NCBI GenBank assembly: GCA_000686145.1
Contig: JMMB01000007.1
Coordinates: 1,612,001 to 1,676,000, forward strand
From: Peptostreptococcaceae bacterium VA2
Lineage (GTDB): Bacteria > Bacillota > Clostridia > Peptostreptococcales > Peptostreptococcaceae
Reading direction: 5' to 3'
DNA length: 64,000 nt
The position numbers were made by a program, and so were the translations under genes. The notes under the pieces are model-generated. The model was not told the DNA's origin and did not search any database. It saw only the letters and a program-made list of their open reading frames with translations. Positions 18,790-28,018 of this stretch are shown here, in pieces; within the stretch, counting starts at the first letter, position 1; each line of letters begins with the position of its first letter.

Positions 18790-20544
18790 ATGAAATGGAT
18801 ATATGAAAACTTTGAATTTGAAAATCGACTTAACAATTTATCCTGGACTATATGCGGTGATTATAATGTAGAAATAGAAAACTATGAAAATGATTATTTA
18901 TCAAAAAATGTAGCCTTGTATTATTCTATAAATGCAGGAGCAAGAAGAAAATATATTGATTTTAATACTATAAAAAAATACATAAACAGTAGAGTTAAAA
19001 GTGGGCTAAATAAAGAAGTATTAATAAAATTAATTCAAATATGTAGTGATGTAGCAATAAATGATAAAATTATACAAGAAAGACCTGGAGTTTATGATAT
19101 AAGAAAAAAAGCTTATCAAGATATAATTTCAAATTATTTTAAAATAAAAGATGATACTGTATTAGATAAGGTAAAATATACTTTAATTCTTGAAAATATG
19201 GACAAACATCCAATTGTAAGTCCAAAGATAAGGAAAATTATAAATGATATAAAAAAAGCTGGAAATTGCAATAATACTTTAGATTTATTAAAAATAGTAG
19301 AAGATACATACAACACTCATTTTGGATATATAGTAAGTGAGTTAGAAGAAAGCTATAAGCATGAAAATAATAGAAAAAATACAGATATAGATTTTGACAC
19401 TTTCTCTGACTTTATGAATGAAGAACTTTATAGTGATTATAGTGAAGTAGAAGAAATAATGTCTAGTAGGATAGTAGATTCTATAGGTGAAGGAAGTATT
19501 TTAGACAATAAAACCTCGTCTAATAGAAAAATATACATAGATGAAGAAAATGTAGCTAAGATATATACAAAAATAGAATATTATTATGGAAAGTCTTTTT
19601 TAGATAAAGAAGAAATAAAGAAATTAGAGCGAATTAATTGTAGAGACATACACGAAGGATGTAGAGTACATTTAACAGACGGAGTACTTAGAAGTGAATG
19701 TGAAAATATATTTCAAATAAAATACGTAACAAGACAAAAAGAAAATAATTTAAATGTATATAGAGATAACATAAAAGTATATAAAAGAAATATAAAAAAA
19801 CTTAAAGATAATATAAGTAGGATGTTAATAAAGGAACAAGAAAGAGATATTATATATTCTGATAATGGAAGTGTAGTAGCTAATAAGCTTTGGAAAGTAG
19901 GAAAAAGTCAGGATAATAAGGTTTTTTATAAAAACATAAACAATGATAAAGGAAGATATGTAGTTGATATATTATTAGACTCTAGTGGTTCTCAAAGACG
20001 AAATCAAGGTAAAGTAAGCGCACAAGGATATATAGTATCTAAAGCACTTACTCAGCTAGGTATTTCAAATAGAGTTATGGGATATTGTAGTTTTTTAGAT
20101 TACACTATAATAAGACGATTTAGAGATTATAATTCTCCAATTAGTTTTAATGAAAATATATTTGAATATTTTTGTGCAGGAAATAATAGAGATGGGTTAG
20201 CTATAAAGTCTGTTTATGATGGGTTATTAAAACGTGAAGAAGAAAATAAGATTATGATAATACTAAGCGATGGAAAACCCAATGACGTTAAAGTAGGAAA
20301 AGAGAGCGAAAGAACTACGAAGAGTGAACTTAGCTACAAAGGTATTGTTGGAATAAGAGATACTGCAAGTGAAGTTAGGAAAGCTAGAAAGCAAGGTATA
20401 AAAGTACTTGGTATCTTTACAGGCAAAGAAGAAGATTTAGAAGCAGAGAAGCTTATATACGGAAGAGATTTTGTTTATATTAACAATATAGATAGATTTG
20501 CAGATGTTATATCAATGTATCTAAAACGTATAATAGAAGTTTAA
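18790..20544 (+). CDS. VWA-domain partner of the MoxR ATPase
   Basis: A 584-residue protein with a C-terminal von Willebrand A domain. The metal-binding MIDAS motif reads DSSGSQR near residue 397, followed later by a second acidic loop at ILSDGKPND near residue 493. The N-terminal 380 residues are helical and charged, as in NorD/CobT-like partners. It probably forms a two-component remodelling machine with the preceding AAA+ protein. The organisation resembles norQ/norD or cobS/cobT pairs, but no nitric-oxide reductase or cobalt chelatase gene is nearby, so the client remains unknown. Confidence 0.86.
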   Translation: MKWIYENFEFENRLNNLSWTICGDYNVEIENYENDYLSKNVALYYSINAGARRKYIDFNTIKKYINSRVKSGLNKEVLIKLIQICSDVAINDKIIQERPGVYDIRKKAYQDIISNYFKIKDDTVLDKVKYTLILENMDKHPIVSPKIRKIINDIKKAGNCNNTLDLLKIVEDTYNTHFGYIVSELEESYKHENNRKNTDIDFDTFSDFMNEELYSDYSEVEEIMSSRIVDSIGEGSILDNKTSSNRKIYIDEENVAKIYTKIEYYYGKSFLDKEEIKKLERINCRDIHEGCRVHLTDGVLRSECENIFQIKYVTRQKENNLNVYRDNIKVYKRNIKKLKDNISRMLIKEQERDIIYSDNGSVVANKLWKVGKSQDNKVFYKNINNDKGRYVVDILLDSSGSQRRNQGKVSAQGYIVSKALTQLGISNRVMGYCSFLDYTIIRRFRDYNSPISFNENIFEYFCAGNNRDGLAIKSVYDGLLKREEENKIMIILSDGKPNDVKVGKESERTTKSELSYKGIVGIRDTASEVRKARKQGIKVLGIFTGKEEDLEAEKLIYGRDFVYINNIDRFADVISMYLKRIIEV

Positions 20545-20574
20545 AACTAGGCTAGTAAATAGCTTAGTTTTTTG
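20543..20574 (+). terminator. Terminator after the MoxR/VWA pair
   Basis: An 11-bp stem (AAACTAGGCTA with TAGCTTAGTTT, one G-U) around GTAAA is followed by TTTTT. Confidence 0.88.
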
Positions 20575-20650
20575 TTTGCAATAAATAATAATCATAAATT
20601 ATGGAAATGATATTAAGTGTAAGATACTTTGTATGTAAAGGAGAATTAAA

Positions 20651-22306
20651 ATGGAAAATTCAATGTTTTGTTATCAATGTGAACAAACAGCGGGTGGTAA
20701 GGGCTGCACTAAAATGGGGGTTTGTGGAAAAACACCAGAAATAGCAGGACTTCAAGATTTGCTTATATATCAATTAAAAGGTATAAGTTTTTATGCTAAG
20801 AGACTTATAGAAAAAGGCGAACAAATAGATAAAGAGATAGTTAAGTTTGTAGAAAACTCTTTGTTTACAACTTTAACTAATGTAAACTTTGATGCAGAAG
20901 TTCATGTTGATATGCTAAAAAAATCTCAACAAATAAAAGAAGAAATAAAAAATACAGTAGGGCGTTGTAGTGATGAAACTGAACAAGCTACATATAAGTT
21001 AAGCAACACTAAAGAAGAAATGTTAGTTGATGCTAAAAAAGCAGGCATAATGTATGACCAAAATATAGATGCAGATATACGTTCTTTAAGACAAACAATT
21101 GTATATGGACTTAAAGGAATAAGTGCTTATGGGCATCAAAGTAGAGAAATGGGATATTATAATGACCAAGTTGATGAATTTTATTTTAGAGGATTAGAAT
21201 GTACTACTAATAATAACTTATCACTTGAAGAGATGATACAAATGACTATGAGAACAGGGGATATGAGTGTTGCTGTAATGCAAAAACTTGATGAAGCTAA
21301 CACTACTATTTATAAAAACCCATCACCTCAAAAGGTAAATGTAAACATTAAAAAAGGTCCATTTATAGTAGTATCGGGACATGATTTAAAAGACCTTGAA
21401 ATGTTATTAAAACAAACACAAGGTAAGGGTATAAACATTTATACTCATGGCGAGATGATACCTGCGCACGGCTATCCAGATCTTAAAAAATATGCTCATT
21501 TAGTGGGTAATTTTGGGGGTGCTTGGCAAGATCAACAAAAAGAATTTGATAACATACCAGGATGTATACTTATGACTACAAACTGCCTTATGAAACCAAG
21601 AGATAGTTATAAAGATAGAATATTTACTACGAGTGTCGTTGGCTGGGATGGACTTAAACATATATGTAAAAAAGAGAATGGAGAAAAAGATTTCAGCGAA
21701 ATGATAAATAAAGCATTAGAACTTGGTGGATTTAAAGAAGATCAAGATACTAAAGAAATATTGGTTGGATTTGGTCATAATGCAACATTAAGTCATGCAG
21801 ATACTATAGTAAATGCAGTAAAAGATGGTAAGATAAGACATTTCTTCTTAATAGGTGGATGTGATGGAGCAAGACCAGGCAGAAATTATTTTACGGAATT
21901 TGCTACAAAAGTTCCAAAAGACTGTGTGATACTTACATTAGCTTGTGGTAAATATAGATTTAATAAATTAGACTTTGGTGAAGTAGCAGGGCTTCCAAGA
22001 TTATTAGATGTAGGTCAATGTAATGATGCATACTCTGCTGTTAGGATAGCTTTAGCACTTGCAGATGCATTTGATACTGATGTTAATGGATTGCCATTAT
22101 CAATAATATTATCTTGGTATGAACAAAAAGCAGTAGCAGATTTGCTTGCACTTTTATCATTAGGAGTAAAGGAAATATATCTAGGACCAACACTTCCTGC
22201 ATTTATAACACCTAATGTACTTCAATACTTAGTTGATACATTTGATATAAGACCTATAAGTAATGCAGAAGAAGATTTAAAAAGCTGTTTACAACAAGGT
22301 ATATAA
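20651..22306 (+). CDS. hcp: Hydroxylamine reductase / hybrid cluster protein
   Basis: A 551-residue hybrid-cluster protein. The N-terminal cysteines follow the pattern C-x2-C-x8-C-x5-C (CYQCEQ ... GCTKMGVC), which binds the cubane cluster. Downstream cysteines near CTTN, CILMTTNC, CDGARPG and TLACGKYRF, with nearby histidine and glutamate, form the hybrid 4Fe-2S-2O cluster. Family members reduce hydroxylamine and nitric oxide and protect anaerobes from nitrosative stress. AAAGGAG precedes the ATG. It is monocistronic with its own terminator. No separate hcr reductase gene is present. Confidence 0.95.
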   Translation: MENSMFCYQCEQTAGGKGCTKMGVCGKTPEIAGLQDLLIYQLKGISFYAKRLIEKGEQIDKEIVKFVENSLFTTLTNVNFDAEVHVDMLKKSQQIKEEIKNTVGRCSDETEQATYKLSNTKEEMLVDAKKAGIMYDQNIDADIRSLRQTIVYGLKGISAYGHQSREMGYYNDQVDEFYFRGLECTTNNNLSLEEMIQMTMRTGDMSVAVMQKLDEANTTIYKNPSPQKVNVNIKKGPFIVVSGHDLKDLEMLLKQTQGKGINIYTHGEMIPAHGYPDLKKYAHLVGNFGGAWQDQQKEFDNIPGCILMTTNCLMKPRDSYKDRIFTTSVVGWDGLKHICKKENGEKDFSEMINKALELGGFKEDQDTKEILVGFGHNATLSHADTIVNAVKDGKIRHFFLIGGCDGARPGRNYFTEFATKVPKDCVILTLACGKYRFNKLDFGEVAGLPRLLDVGQCNDAYSAVRIALALADAFDTDVNGLPLSIILSWYEQKAVADLLALLSLGVKEIYLGPTLPAFITPNVLQYLVDTFDIRPISNAEEDLKSCLQQGI

Positions 22307-22362
22307 TACATTGTATAAAAATAATTATTTTAATTAGAAACATTATAAGTTTCCTTAATATG

Positions 22363-22406
22363 AAAAGTAGTTGCTATAATTGTTTTTTAGTAGCTACTTT
22401 TTATTT
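22363..22406 (+). terminator. Terminator after hcp
   Basis: A 14-bp stem (AAAAGTAGTTGCTA with TAGTAGCTACTTTT, two G-U pairs) ends in a T-rich tract. Confidence 0.85.
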
Positions 22407-22482
22407 AAATTATAGAAAATTTCATAATTAAAAAATAAATACAATAAAAAATATCAAAATGATAATGAAATATATTGACAGT

Positions 22483-22531
22483 TGATAATTAATATTATAT
22501 TATAAAAATACGGAATTGATAAAGATTATCA
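22483..22531 (+). promoter_or_regulatory. Fur-box-like sites before the iron-binding protein gene
   Basis: Bases 22517-22531 (TGATAAAGATTATCA) match the 7-1-7 Fur palindrome at 14 of 15 positions, and 22483-22497 (TGATAATTAATATTA) at 13 of 15. A TTGACA at 22475-22480 could be a -35 box, placing the first site in the promoter. This predicts iron-repressed expression of the importer. Confidence 0.75.
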
Positions 22532-22574
22532 CTACCAAATACATACATATCATAAATAGGCGGAGGTAAAGCAA

Positions 22575-23624
22575 ATGGCTTTAAAGAAAAAATCAATAAT
22601 ATCATTAGCAGGGGTCGCGGTTTTAGCATTAGGACTTATGACAGGATGTGCTCCTAAGAGTGATGCATCAAAGTCTAAAGGAGAAGAAGTAGTTAACGTT
22701 TATTCAGCAAGACATTATGAGGTAGATAAGGAATTATACAAAGAATTTGAAGAACAAACAGGAATAAAAGTAAACGTAGTAGAAGGTAAAGCACCAGAAC
22801 TATTAGAAAGATTAAAAAGGGAAAATAAAGACACACAAGCAGATGTATTTGCTAGTGCTGATATAGCAAATCTTTATCAAGCAGTAGAAGCTGATTTAGT
22901 ACAACCTGTAAAATCGGAAGTTGTGAATAAAAATATACCTGAAAATTTAAGAGGAGCAAATAACGAATGGATAGGTCTTACGACAAGAGCAAGAATAGTA
23001 GCTTATGATAAAGAAACAGTAAAACCTGAAGAATTATCTACTTATGAAGATTTAACTAGTGATAAATGGAAAGGTGAAATATTAACAAGATCTTCAGAAT
23101 CTAGTTACAATCAGTCTTTATTAGCATCATTTATAGAGTTAAATGGTGAAGCAAAAGCTAAAGAATGGGCTCAAGGAATAGTAAATAATATGGCTAGACA
23201 ACCAGAAGGAAATGACAGAGATCAGGTAAAAGCAATAGCTGCTAAAGAAGGTAAAGTTGCAATAGTTAACACATACTATGTAGGACAGATGTTAAATTCA
23301 AAAGATGCAGAAGAAGTAAAAGCAGCACAAAAGGTTGGAGTATTTTTACCAAAAGATACTCATGTAAATGTGAGTGGTATAGTACTTAGCAAATACTCTC
23401 AAAATAAAGAAAATGCTATAAAATTCATAGAATTTCTAACAGAAGAAAAAGCACAACAAGCAATAACAGATCAAAACTATGAATATCCTGCAAATCCAAA
23501 GATTGAAGCAAATAAATTATTAAAATCTTGGGGAGAATTTACACCTCAAAAAATAGATATAACTAAAATTGGAGAATACAATAAAAGAGCGGTTGAAATA
23601 TTCAATGAAGTAGGATGGAAGTAA
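22575..23624 (+). CDS. Ferric-iron ABC importer substrate-binding lipoprotein
   Basis: A 349-residue binding protein of the FbpA/FutA type. The signal peptide has a lipobox ending LMTGC (Cys at residue 25). The mature protein starts VVNVYSARHYEVDKELYKEFE, as in ferric-binding proteins, and the NTYYVGQM segment near residue 233 includes the paired tyrosines that bind iron in FbpA. GGCGGAGGTAAA is a strong ribosome site. The upstream Fur-box-like pair supports iron control. A terminator and a second Fur-controlled promoter separate it from the permease gene. Confidence 0.9.
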   Translation: MALKKKSIISLAGVAVLALGLMTGCAPKSDASKSKGEEVVNVYSARHYEVDKELYKEFEEQTGIKVNVVEGKAPELLERLKRENKDTQADVFASADIANLYQAVEADLVQPVKSEVVNKNIPENLRGANNEWIGLTTRARIVAYDKETVKPEELSTYEDLTSDKWKGEILTRSSESSYNQSLLASFIELNGEAKAKEWAQGIVNNMARQPEGNDRDQVKAIAAKEGKVAIVNTYYVGQMLNSKDAEEVKAAQKVGVFLPKDTHVNVSGIVLSKYSQNKENAIKFIEFLTEEKAQQAITDQNYEYPANPKIEANKLLKSWGEFTPQKIDITKIGEYNKRAVEIFNEVGWK

Positions 23625-23631
23625 TATTTAT

Positions 23632-23675
23632 AAAAAAAGATGTTATCATAAATTTATGATGATGTCTTTTTTTAT
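23632..23675 (+). terminator. Terminator between the binding-protein and permease genes
   Basis: A long stem with three G-U pairs (AAAAAGATGTTATCATAA with its partner ending GTCTTTTT) is followed by T residues. It allows more binding protein than permease to be made. Confidence 0.78.
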
Positions 23676-23728
23676 AAATAGAAAATTATATTTTTATTAT
23701 CAAATTGATAATGAAAAGAATTGACAAA

Positions 23729-23777
23729 TGATAATTAATATCTTAAAATAAAAATAAATACATGATAAATATTATCA
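23729..23777 (+). promoter_or_regulatory. Fur-box-like sites before the iron permease gene
   Basis: Bases 23763-23777 (TGATAAATATTATCA) match the Fur palindrome at 14 of 15 positions and 23729-23743 (TGATAATTAATATCT) at 13 of 15. A TTGACA at 23721-23726 may be a -35 box. The arrangement closely parallels the one before the binding-protein gene, suggesting duplicated regulatory DNA. Confidence 0.75.
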
Positions 23778-23814
23778 ATGAATGTAGTATTTAATAACAA
23801 AGAAAGGTAAAAAT

Positions 23815-25449
23815 ATGAAAAAAATAAAATTTAATGGATGGGCAATATTAAGTACAATCTTCATGCTTATGATAGTAGTACCTAACATAGATGTTATCTT
23901 ACATTTATTCCAAAAACCAAATAAAAATTGGTATCATATAAAAGAATATTTATTAAATGATTATATTGTAAACACTTTGATTATATGTGTGTTTACTGCT
24001 TTATTTACGATGATAATAGGAACTAGTATTGCATGGTTAGTGTCTGCATATGAATTTCCAATGAGAAAATTTTTTAGGTGGGCATTAATACTTCCACTTG
24101 CAATACCACCTTACATAGCGGCATATACTTATTCTGGAATGCTAGGATATACAGGATTTATACAAACCTTTTTAAGAAATAACTTAGGAATACAAGTTAA
24201 TCAAATTTATTTTGATATAATGAGCATTCCTGGTGCAATATTTATATTTACAATCTTCTTACTTCCTTATGTATATATGGTAGTTAGATCATATTTAGAA
24301 AATCAATCGGCATCATTAATAGAAAATGCTAGATTACTAGGAGAAAACTCAATAGGAGTATTTTTTAGAGTAGTCGTTCCGATAAGTAGAGGTGTAATAG
24401 TAGCAGGGGTTACACTTGTAGTACTTGAGGTATTGAGTGATTATGGAGTTGTATCGTACTTTGGAATACAAACATTTTCAACAGCAATTTTCAAGAGTTG
24501 GTTTAGTATGAGTGATATAGATTCTGCTATAAGAATTGCATCTATACTTTTAATAACAGTATTTATAGTTATGAGTAGTGAAAAAATGTTAAGAGGAAGA
24601 AAGAAATATAGCTCTACGAATACTAAAATAAGGCCTGTAACTAAAAAGAAACTTGATAAGTTTTATGGAAGTTTAGCATTTTTATATTGTGCTATAATAC
24701 TATCTTTAGGATTTATAATACCTACAGCTCAACTTCTAAGATGGGGTATTATGAGTTATTCAAGTATATTAAATTCAGATTTCTTTATACTTATATATAA
24801 TTCCTTATGGGTAGCTGTAGTATCAAGCTTACTTATAGTAGTTATGGCTATTATAATAGCAAATTATACAAGAATAAATGATAATTTTTTATCTAAACTA
24901 TATTCAAAAATAACATTATTAGGTTATTCAATACCAGGTGCGGTTATAGCAATAACTATGGTTTTATTCTTTGTAGATATGGATAAAAAGTTGCATTGGT
25001 TATACAAATTATTTGACCCAAATGCTCCTGCACTTATTTTGAGTATGAGCTTAGTGATGTTAGTATTTGCATATTTAGTAAGATTTTTAGCTGTTGGATA
25101 TCAAAGTATAGAAGGTGGATTTGATAAGATAGGTAAAAAATTCTATGAAGCATCTAGAACATTAGGATACTCAAGAACAAAAACATTTTATTTAGTAGAT
25201 TTACCTATGATAAAACCTGCAATACTAAGTGCTTTTTCGCTTGTATTAGTAGATATAATAAAAGAGCTTCCATTAGCGCTTTTACTTAGACCATTTAACT
25301 TTAATACGTTGGCAACTAAGGTATTTGAATACGCTAATGATGAAATGATAGTTGAAGCATCTGTACCATCTTTAATAATAATATTTGTAAGTTTTATTGC
25401 TATATTTGTATTATACAAAGTAGTAGATAAGGAGGATTATAATGCTTAA
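23815..25449 (+). CDS. Ferric-iron ABC importer permease, fused two-domain type
   Basis: A 544-residue permease with about twelve membrane segments, formed from two permease domains in one chain as in FbpB/SfuB. Two EAA-like loops are visible: LIENARLLGENSIGVFFRVVVP near residues 166-187 and FYEASRTLGYSRTKTFYLVDLP near residues 443-464. An AAAGGTAAAA site precedes the ATG. Its last bases overlap the ATPase gene by 8 bp, so the two are translationally coupled. Together with the FbpA-like protein it should import ferric iron. Confidence 0.92.
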   Translation: MKKIKFNGWAILSTIFMLMIVVPNIDVILHLFQKPNKNWYHIKEYLLNDYIVNTLIICVFTALFTMIIGTSIAWLVSAYEFPMRKFFRWALILPLAIPPYIAAYTYSGMLGYTGFIQTFLRNNLGIQVNQIYFDIMSIPGAIFIFTIFLLPYVYMVVRSYLENQSASLIENARLLGENSIGVFFRVVVPISRGVIVAGVTLVVLEVLSDYGVVSYFGIQTFSTAIFKSWFSMSDIDSAIRIASILLITVFIVMSSEKMLRGRKKYSSTNTKIRPVTKKKLDKFYGSLAFLYCAIILSLGFIIPTAQLLRWGIMSYSSILNSDFFILIYNSLWVAVVSSLLIVVMAIIIANYTRINDNFLSKLYSKITLLGYSIPGAVIAITMVLFFVDMDKKLHWLYKLFDPNAPALILSMSLVMLVFAYLVRFLAVGYQSIEGGFDKIGKKFYEASRTLGYSRTKTFYLVDLPMIKPAILSAFSLVLVDIIKELPLALLLRPFNFNTLATKVFEYANDEMIVEASVPSLIIIFVSFIAIFVLYKVVDKEDYNA

Positions 25450-26116
25450 GATAAATAAGTTACACTTTAAATATAAAAATTCTAAAATTGATAACATAGA
25501 AAATTTTAATCTGAAAATTAATAAAGGTGAAATCGTAGGTATATTAGGCGAAAGTGGTAGTGGGAAAAGTACTATGCTAAGAATAATAGCAGGCCTAGAG
25601 CAAGCTTACAAAGGAAGTATTAGTATAGCTGACAATATAGTATACAATGAAAATAAGTTTGTAGAACCAGAAAAAAGAGGAATAGGAATGGTATTTCAAG
25701 ACTATGCATTATTTCCACATATGACTATAGCTAAAAATATAATGTTTGGCTTAAAGAAAATCAATAAAACTGATAAAGAAAAAAGAATGATGGATATGTT
25801 AAAGTTAGTAAATTTAGAAGAACATAAAGATAAATATCCTCATGAACTTAGTGGAGGTCAACAACAAAGAGTTGCTATAGCAAGGGCATTAGCTCCAAAC
25901 CCGTCTATACTTTTATTAGATGAGCCTTTTAGCAACTTAGATGCTAATTTACAAGAAAAGATAAGAACTGAACTTAAAGAAATAATACAAAGAGCAAATA
26001 TAACATCTATATTTGTAACTCACGATAAAGAGGATGCCAAAGCTCTTGCAGATAAAGTGATTATACTTGAAGATGGAAAAATAATAAAATCAGGAAATGC
26101 TAAAGATATATTATAA
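25442..26116 (+). CDS. Ferric-iron ABC importer ATPase
   Basis: A 224-residue ATPase, with Walker A GESGSGKST near residue 37, signature LSGGQQQRVAIARAL near residue 136, Walker B ILLLDEPFSNLD near residue 157 and switch region VTHDKEDA near residue 193. It is shorter than typical FbpC/PotA ATPases (about 350 residues) because the C-terminal TOBE domain is absent. It overlaps the permease gene. AAGGAGG is contained within the permease 3' end. A strong terminator follows. Confidence 0.92.
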   Translation: MLKINKLHFKYKNSKIDNIENFNLKINKGEIVGILGESGSGKSTMLRIIAGLEQAYKGSISIADNIVYNENKFVEPEKRGIGMVFQDYALFPHMTIAKNIMFGLKKINKTDKEKRMMDMLKLVNLEEHKDKYPHELSGGQQQRVAIARALAPNPSILLLDEPFSNLDANLQEKIRTELKEIIQRANITSIFVTHDKEDAKALADKVIILEDGKIIKSGNAKDIL

Positions 26117-26138
26117 TAAAAAATTATAAATTAAGCTT

Positions 26139-26170
26139 AAGAGAAGGAAATCAACCTTCTCTTTTGTTTT
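26139..26170 (+). terminator. Terminator after the iron importer
   Basis: A 9-bp stem, AAGAGAAGG paired with CCTTCTCTT, is followed by TTGTTTT. Confidence 0.88.
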
Positions 26171-26329
26171 ATATAGGATTTATACTAAAATCAATTTATA
26201 AAAATATAAATTAGAGATTAATTAAGGTAAAGTTTAATATATTTATAGATATTATCTTTTTAAATACGGTTAAATATAGGGAGCTAAATTGGAACGTATA
26301 AAAAAGAAAGAAACTAAATTGTGGAATAT

Positions 26330-26711
26330 GTTCTGCGTTTTTTAATCCTAGTATACGAGGTCTGGAATGGATATGATAGGAAATGCGATAGGCGGTGTGT
26401 TATATGTGACAATAGGTGCTCCCTATATGTTTTTATTTAATGGCATTTCTTATTTGTTCTCAGCCTTTATTTTATTGGTACCGTATTTTAAAGAAACTCC
26501 GTTTCTAGGAATTAGTAGATATGGATTTGATATGACAGCTTTAGCACTAGGTGGCGTATTAGGAGAGATATTTAGCGTTAGATTAGTAATGATTTCATTG
26601 ATTTTGTGTTTTTCTATTTGTGTTGTAATTAATGTATGTATAAAGAACTTAATAATATTTATAGAATATGATAGCAGTATTGATAATTTAGAAAGCCTTA
26701 TTAATACGTAA
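26330..26711 (+). pseudogene. Decayed MFS transporter (macrolide-efflux-like) remnant
   Basis: A fragment in one frame (AFFNPSIRG, about 26331-26357) matches the start of the AFFNPA loop of MFS drug exporters. After a frame change, 26367-26711 reads GNAIGGVLYVTIGAPYMFLFNG, then ISYLFSAFILL, then a membrane helix and a charged tail. The parent family has about 400 residues and 12 helices; only two or three remain, with deletions between them. The ATG at 26367 has no ribosome site. This is best treated as a relic. Confidence 0.75.
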
Positions 26712-26732
26712 AATTCAAAAATTAAATAATAT

Positions 26733-26766
26733 AAAATAAGTAAGTGATTTTTCACTTACTTATTTT
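26733..26766. terminator. Bidirectional terminator
   Basis: A 15-bp stem, AAAATAAGTAAGTGA with its complement, lies between the MFS remnant and the convergent minus-strand gene. Confidence 0.88.
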
Positions 26767-26810
26767 ATATTATATGGAAAATATGCGTTTATATAAAAAT
26801 ATTATAAGTT

Positions 26811-27833
26811 TTAGTATTTGGGTATTAATTTATCTATTTCAAAATAATTTTCAAAAGTAAATAATGAGGACAAATTGTATATTCTATCATCTTTAAAATT
26901 AGATTTAAACTGATATATTAAAGCAGGTGACATTGACAAATGCCTTGAAGCGATAGGCTGGGTCCATGTTTTGCCACCGTCAACAGATTTACAAGTGTAT
27001 AAATTAAAATATTCAACCCATTGAGCATATAAAATAGAATTATACTCGATTAAATTAGGAAATAAACACATTATATTAGAACTTATATAAATATGATTGT
27101 ATACTTTAAAGCTGTCATCTTTAATATATGCATTTAAATAAGTGCAATAATATTTGCCATCATTATTTTCAGAAAAAACTATATTATAAAAATTATTATC
27201 TTTATTTATAACTGATAAGTAGATTTTACTTTTTTTTGAATTTGTTATTTGAATAGGATTCAGCCATTTAAATTCCTTTAAATCATAAGTGCAAAAAAAC
27301 AATTCTTCAAATCCATTTATAATTTTGAAATAAAATATTGTTGGAATGTTGTTATTCCAAGTTATTATAAAATTAGTAAGTATATTATAATTTATAAGAT
27401 CAATTGAGTTTTTTATGCATATATCATCATGCATATATATATGAACTATAGTTGCTAAATTTGAATTATTTTTATTCATTGAATAGTAAATAGCATGAGT
27501 TTCATTTGATATATTTTTTATAAAAGGAAATTTAATAAAGAAGTTTTTATAATCGTACTTTAAAAGAGTATTTTCTTCTATATTCTTATCTTTGATATTA
27601 ATATAAAGTAATTTACCTTTTTTATTATTTACAATTCCGTATATATTATCGTTACTATCTATTTCAAACCAAATATCAACAAAAGAATAGTTCCCATCTA
27701 TTATATCAATAGAATATAAATCATTTAAATTAGAATCCATAGTATTACAAACAATAGATTTATCAAAATTTAATATACTTATTGTTTCATCTAGTTTCCT
27801 AATAAATATATATGTTTTATTAAAAAAATACAT
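26811..27833 (-). CDS. Predicted beta-propeller protein with a BNR/Asp-box-like motif
   Basis: A 340-residue protein that I cannot assign to a named family. It is rich in Asn, Ile, Tyr and Phe. It shows repeated short strands with turn motifs such as DSNDNIYGIV, GKYYCTY and, near residue 285, SVDGGKTWTQP, an Asp-box (S-x-D-x-G-x-T-W) typical of six- or seven-bladed propellers. No signal peptide is present. A strong GGAGG site lies 6 nt before the ATG. It lies next to the cysteine-rich proteins on the other strand, so a spore-surface role is possible but only inferred from position. Confidence 0.7.
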   Translation of the reverse strand: MYFFNKTYIFIRKLDETISILNFDKSIVCNTMDSNLNDLYSIDIIDGNYSFVDIWFEIDSNDNIYGIVNNKKGKLLYINIKDKNIEENTLLKYDYKNFFIKFPFIKNISNETHAIYYSMNKNNSNLATIVHIYMHDDICIKNSIDLINYNILTNFIITWNNNIPTIFYFKIINGFEELFFCTYDLKEFKWLNPIQITNSKKSKIYLSVINKDNNFYNIVFSENNDGKYYCTYLNAYIKDDSFKVYNHIYISSNIMCLFPNLIEYNSILYAQWVEYFNLYTCKSVDGGKTWTQPIASRHLSMSPALIYQFKSNFKDDRIYNLSSLFTFENYFEIDKLIPKY

Positions 27834-28018
27834 AACATACCTCCGAGAATTACTTATACTAATATTTATACTTTTAAATAATGCATTTTATACACTAATT
27901 TAAAAAAAATAATAAAATATGTACTCAAAGAGTAACAGGTACATAGAAATAGCCATATATTTTAATAAGAAGAGAAAGTAGTCTTTTCTAAAATAATTAA
28001 CAGGAGTGGATATTTGAC

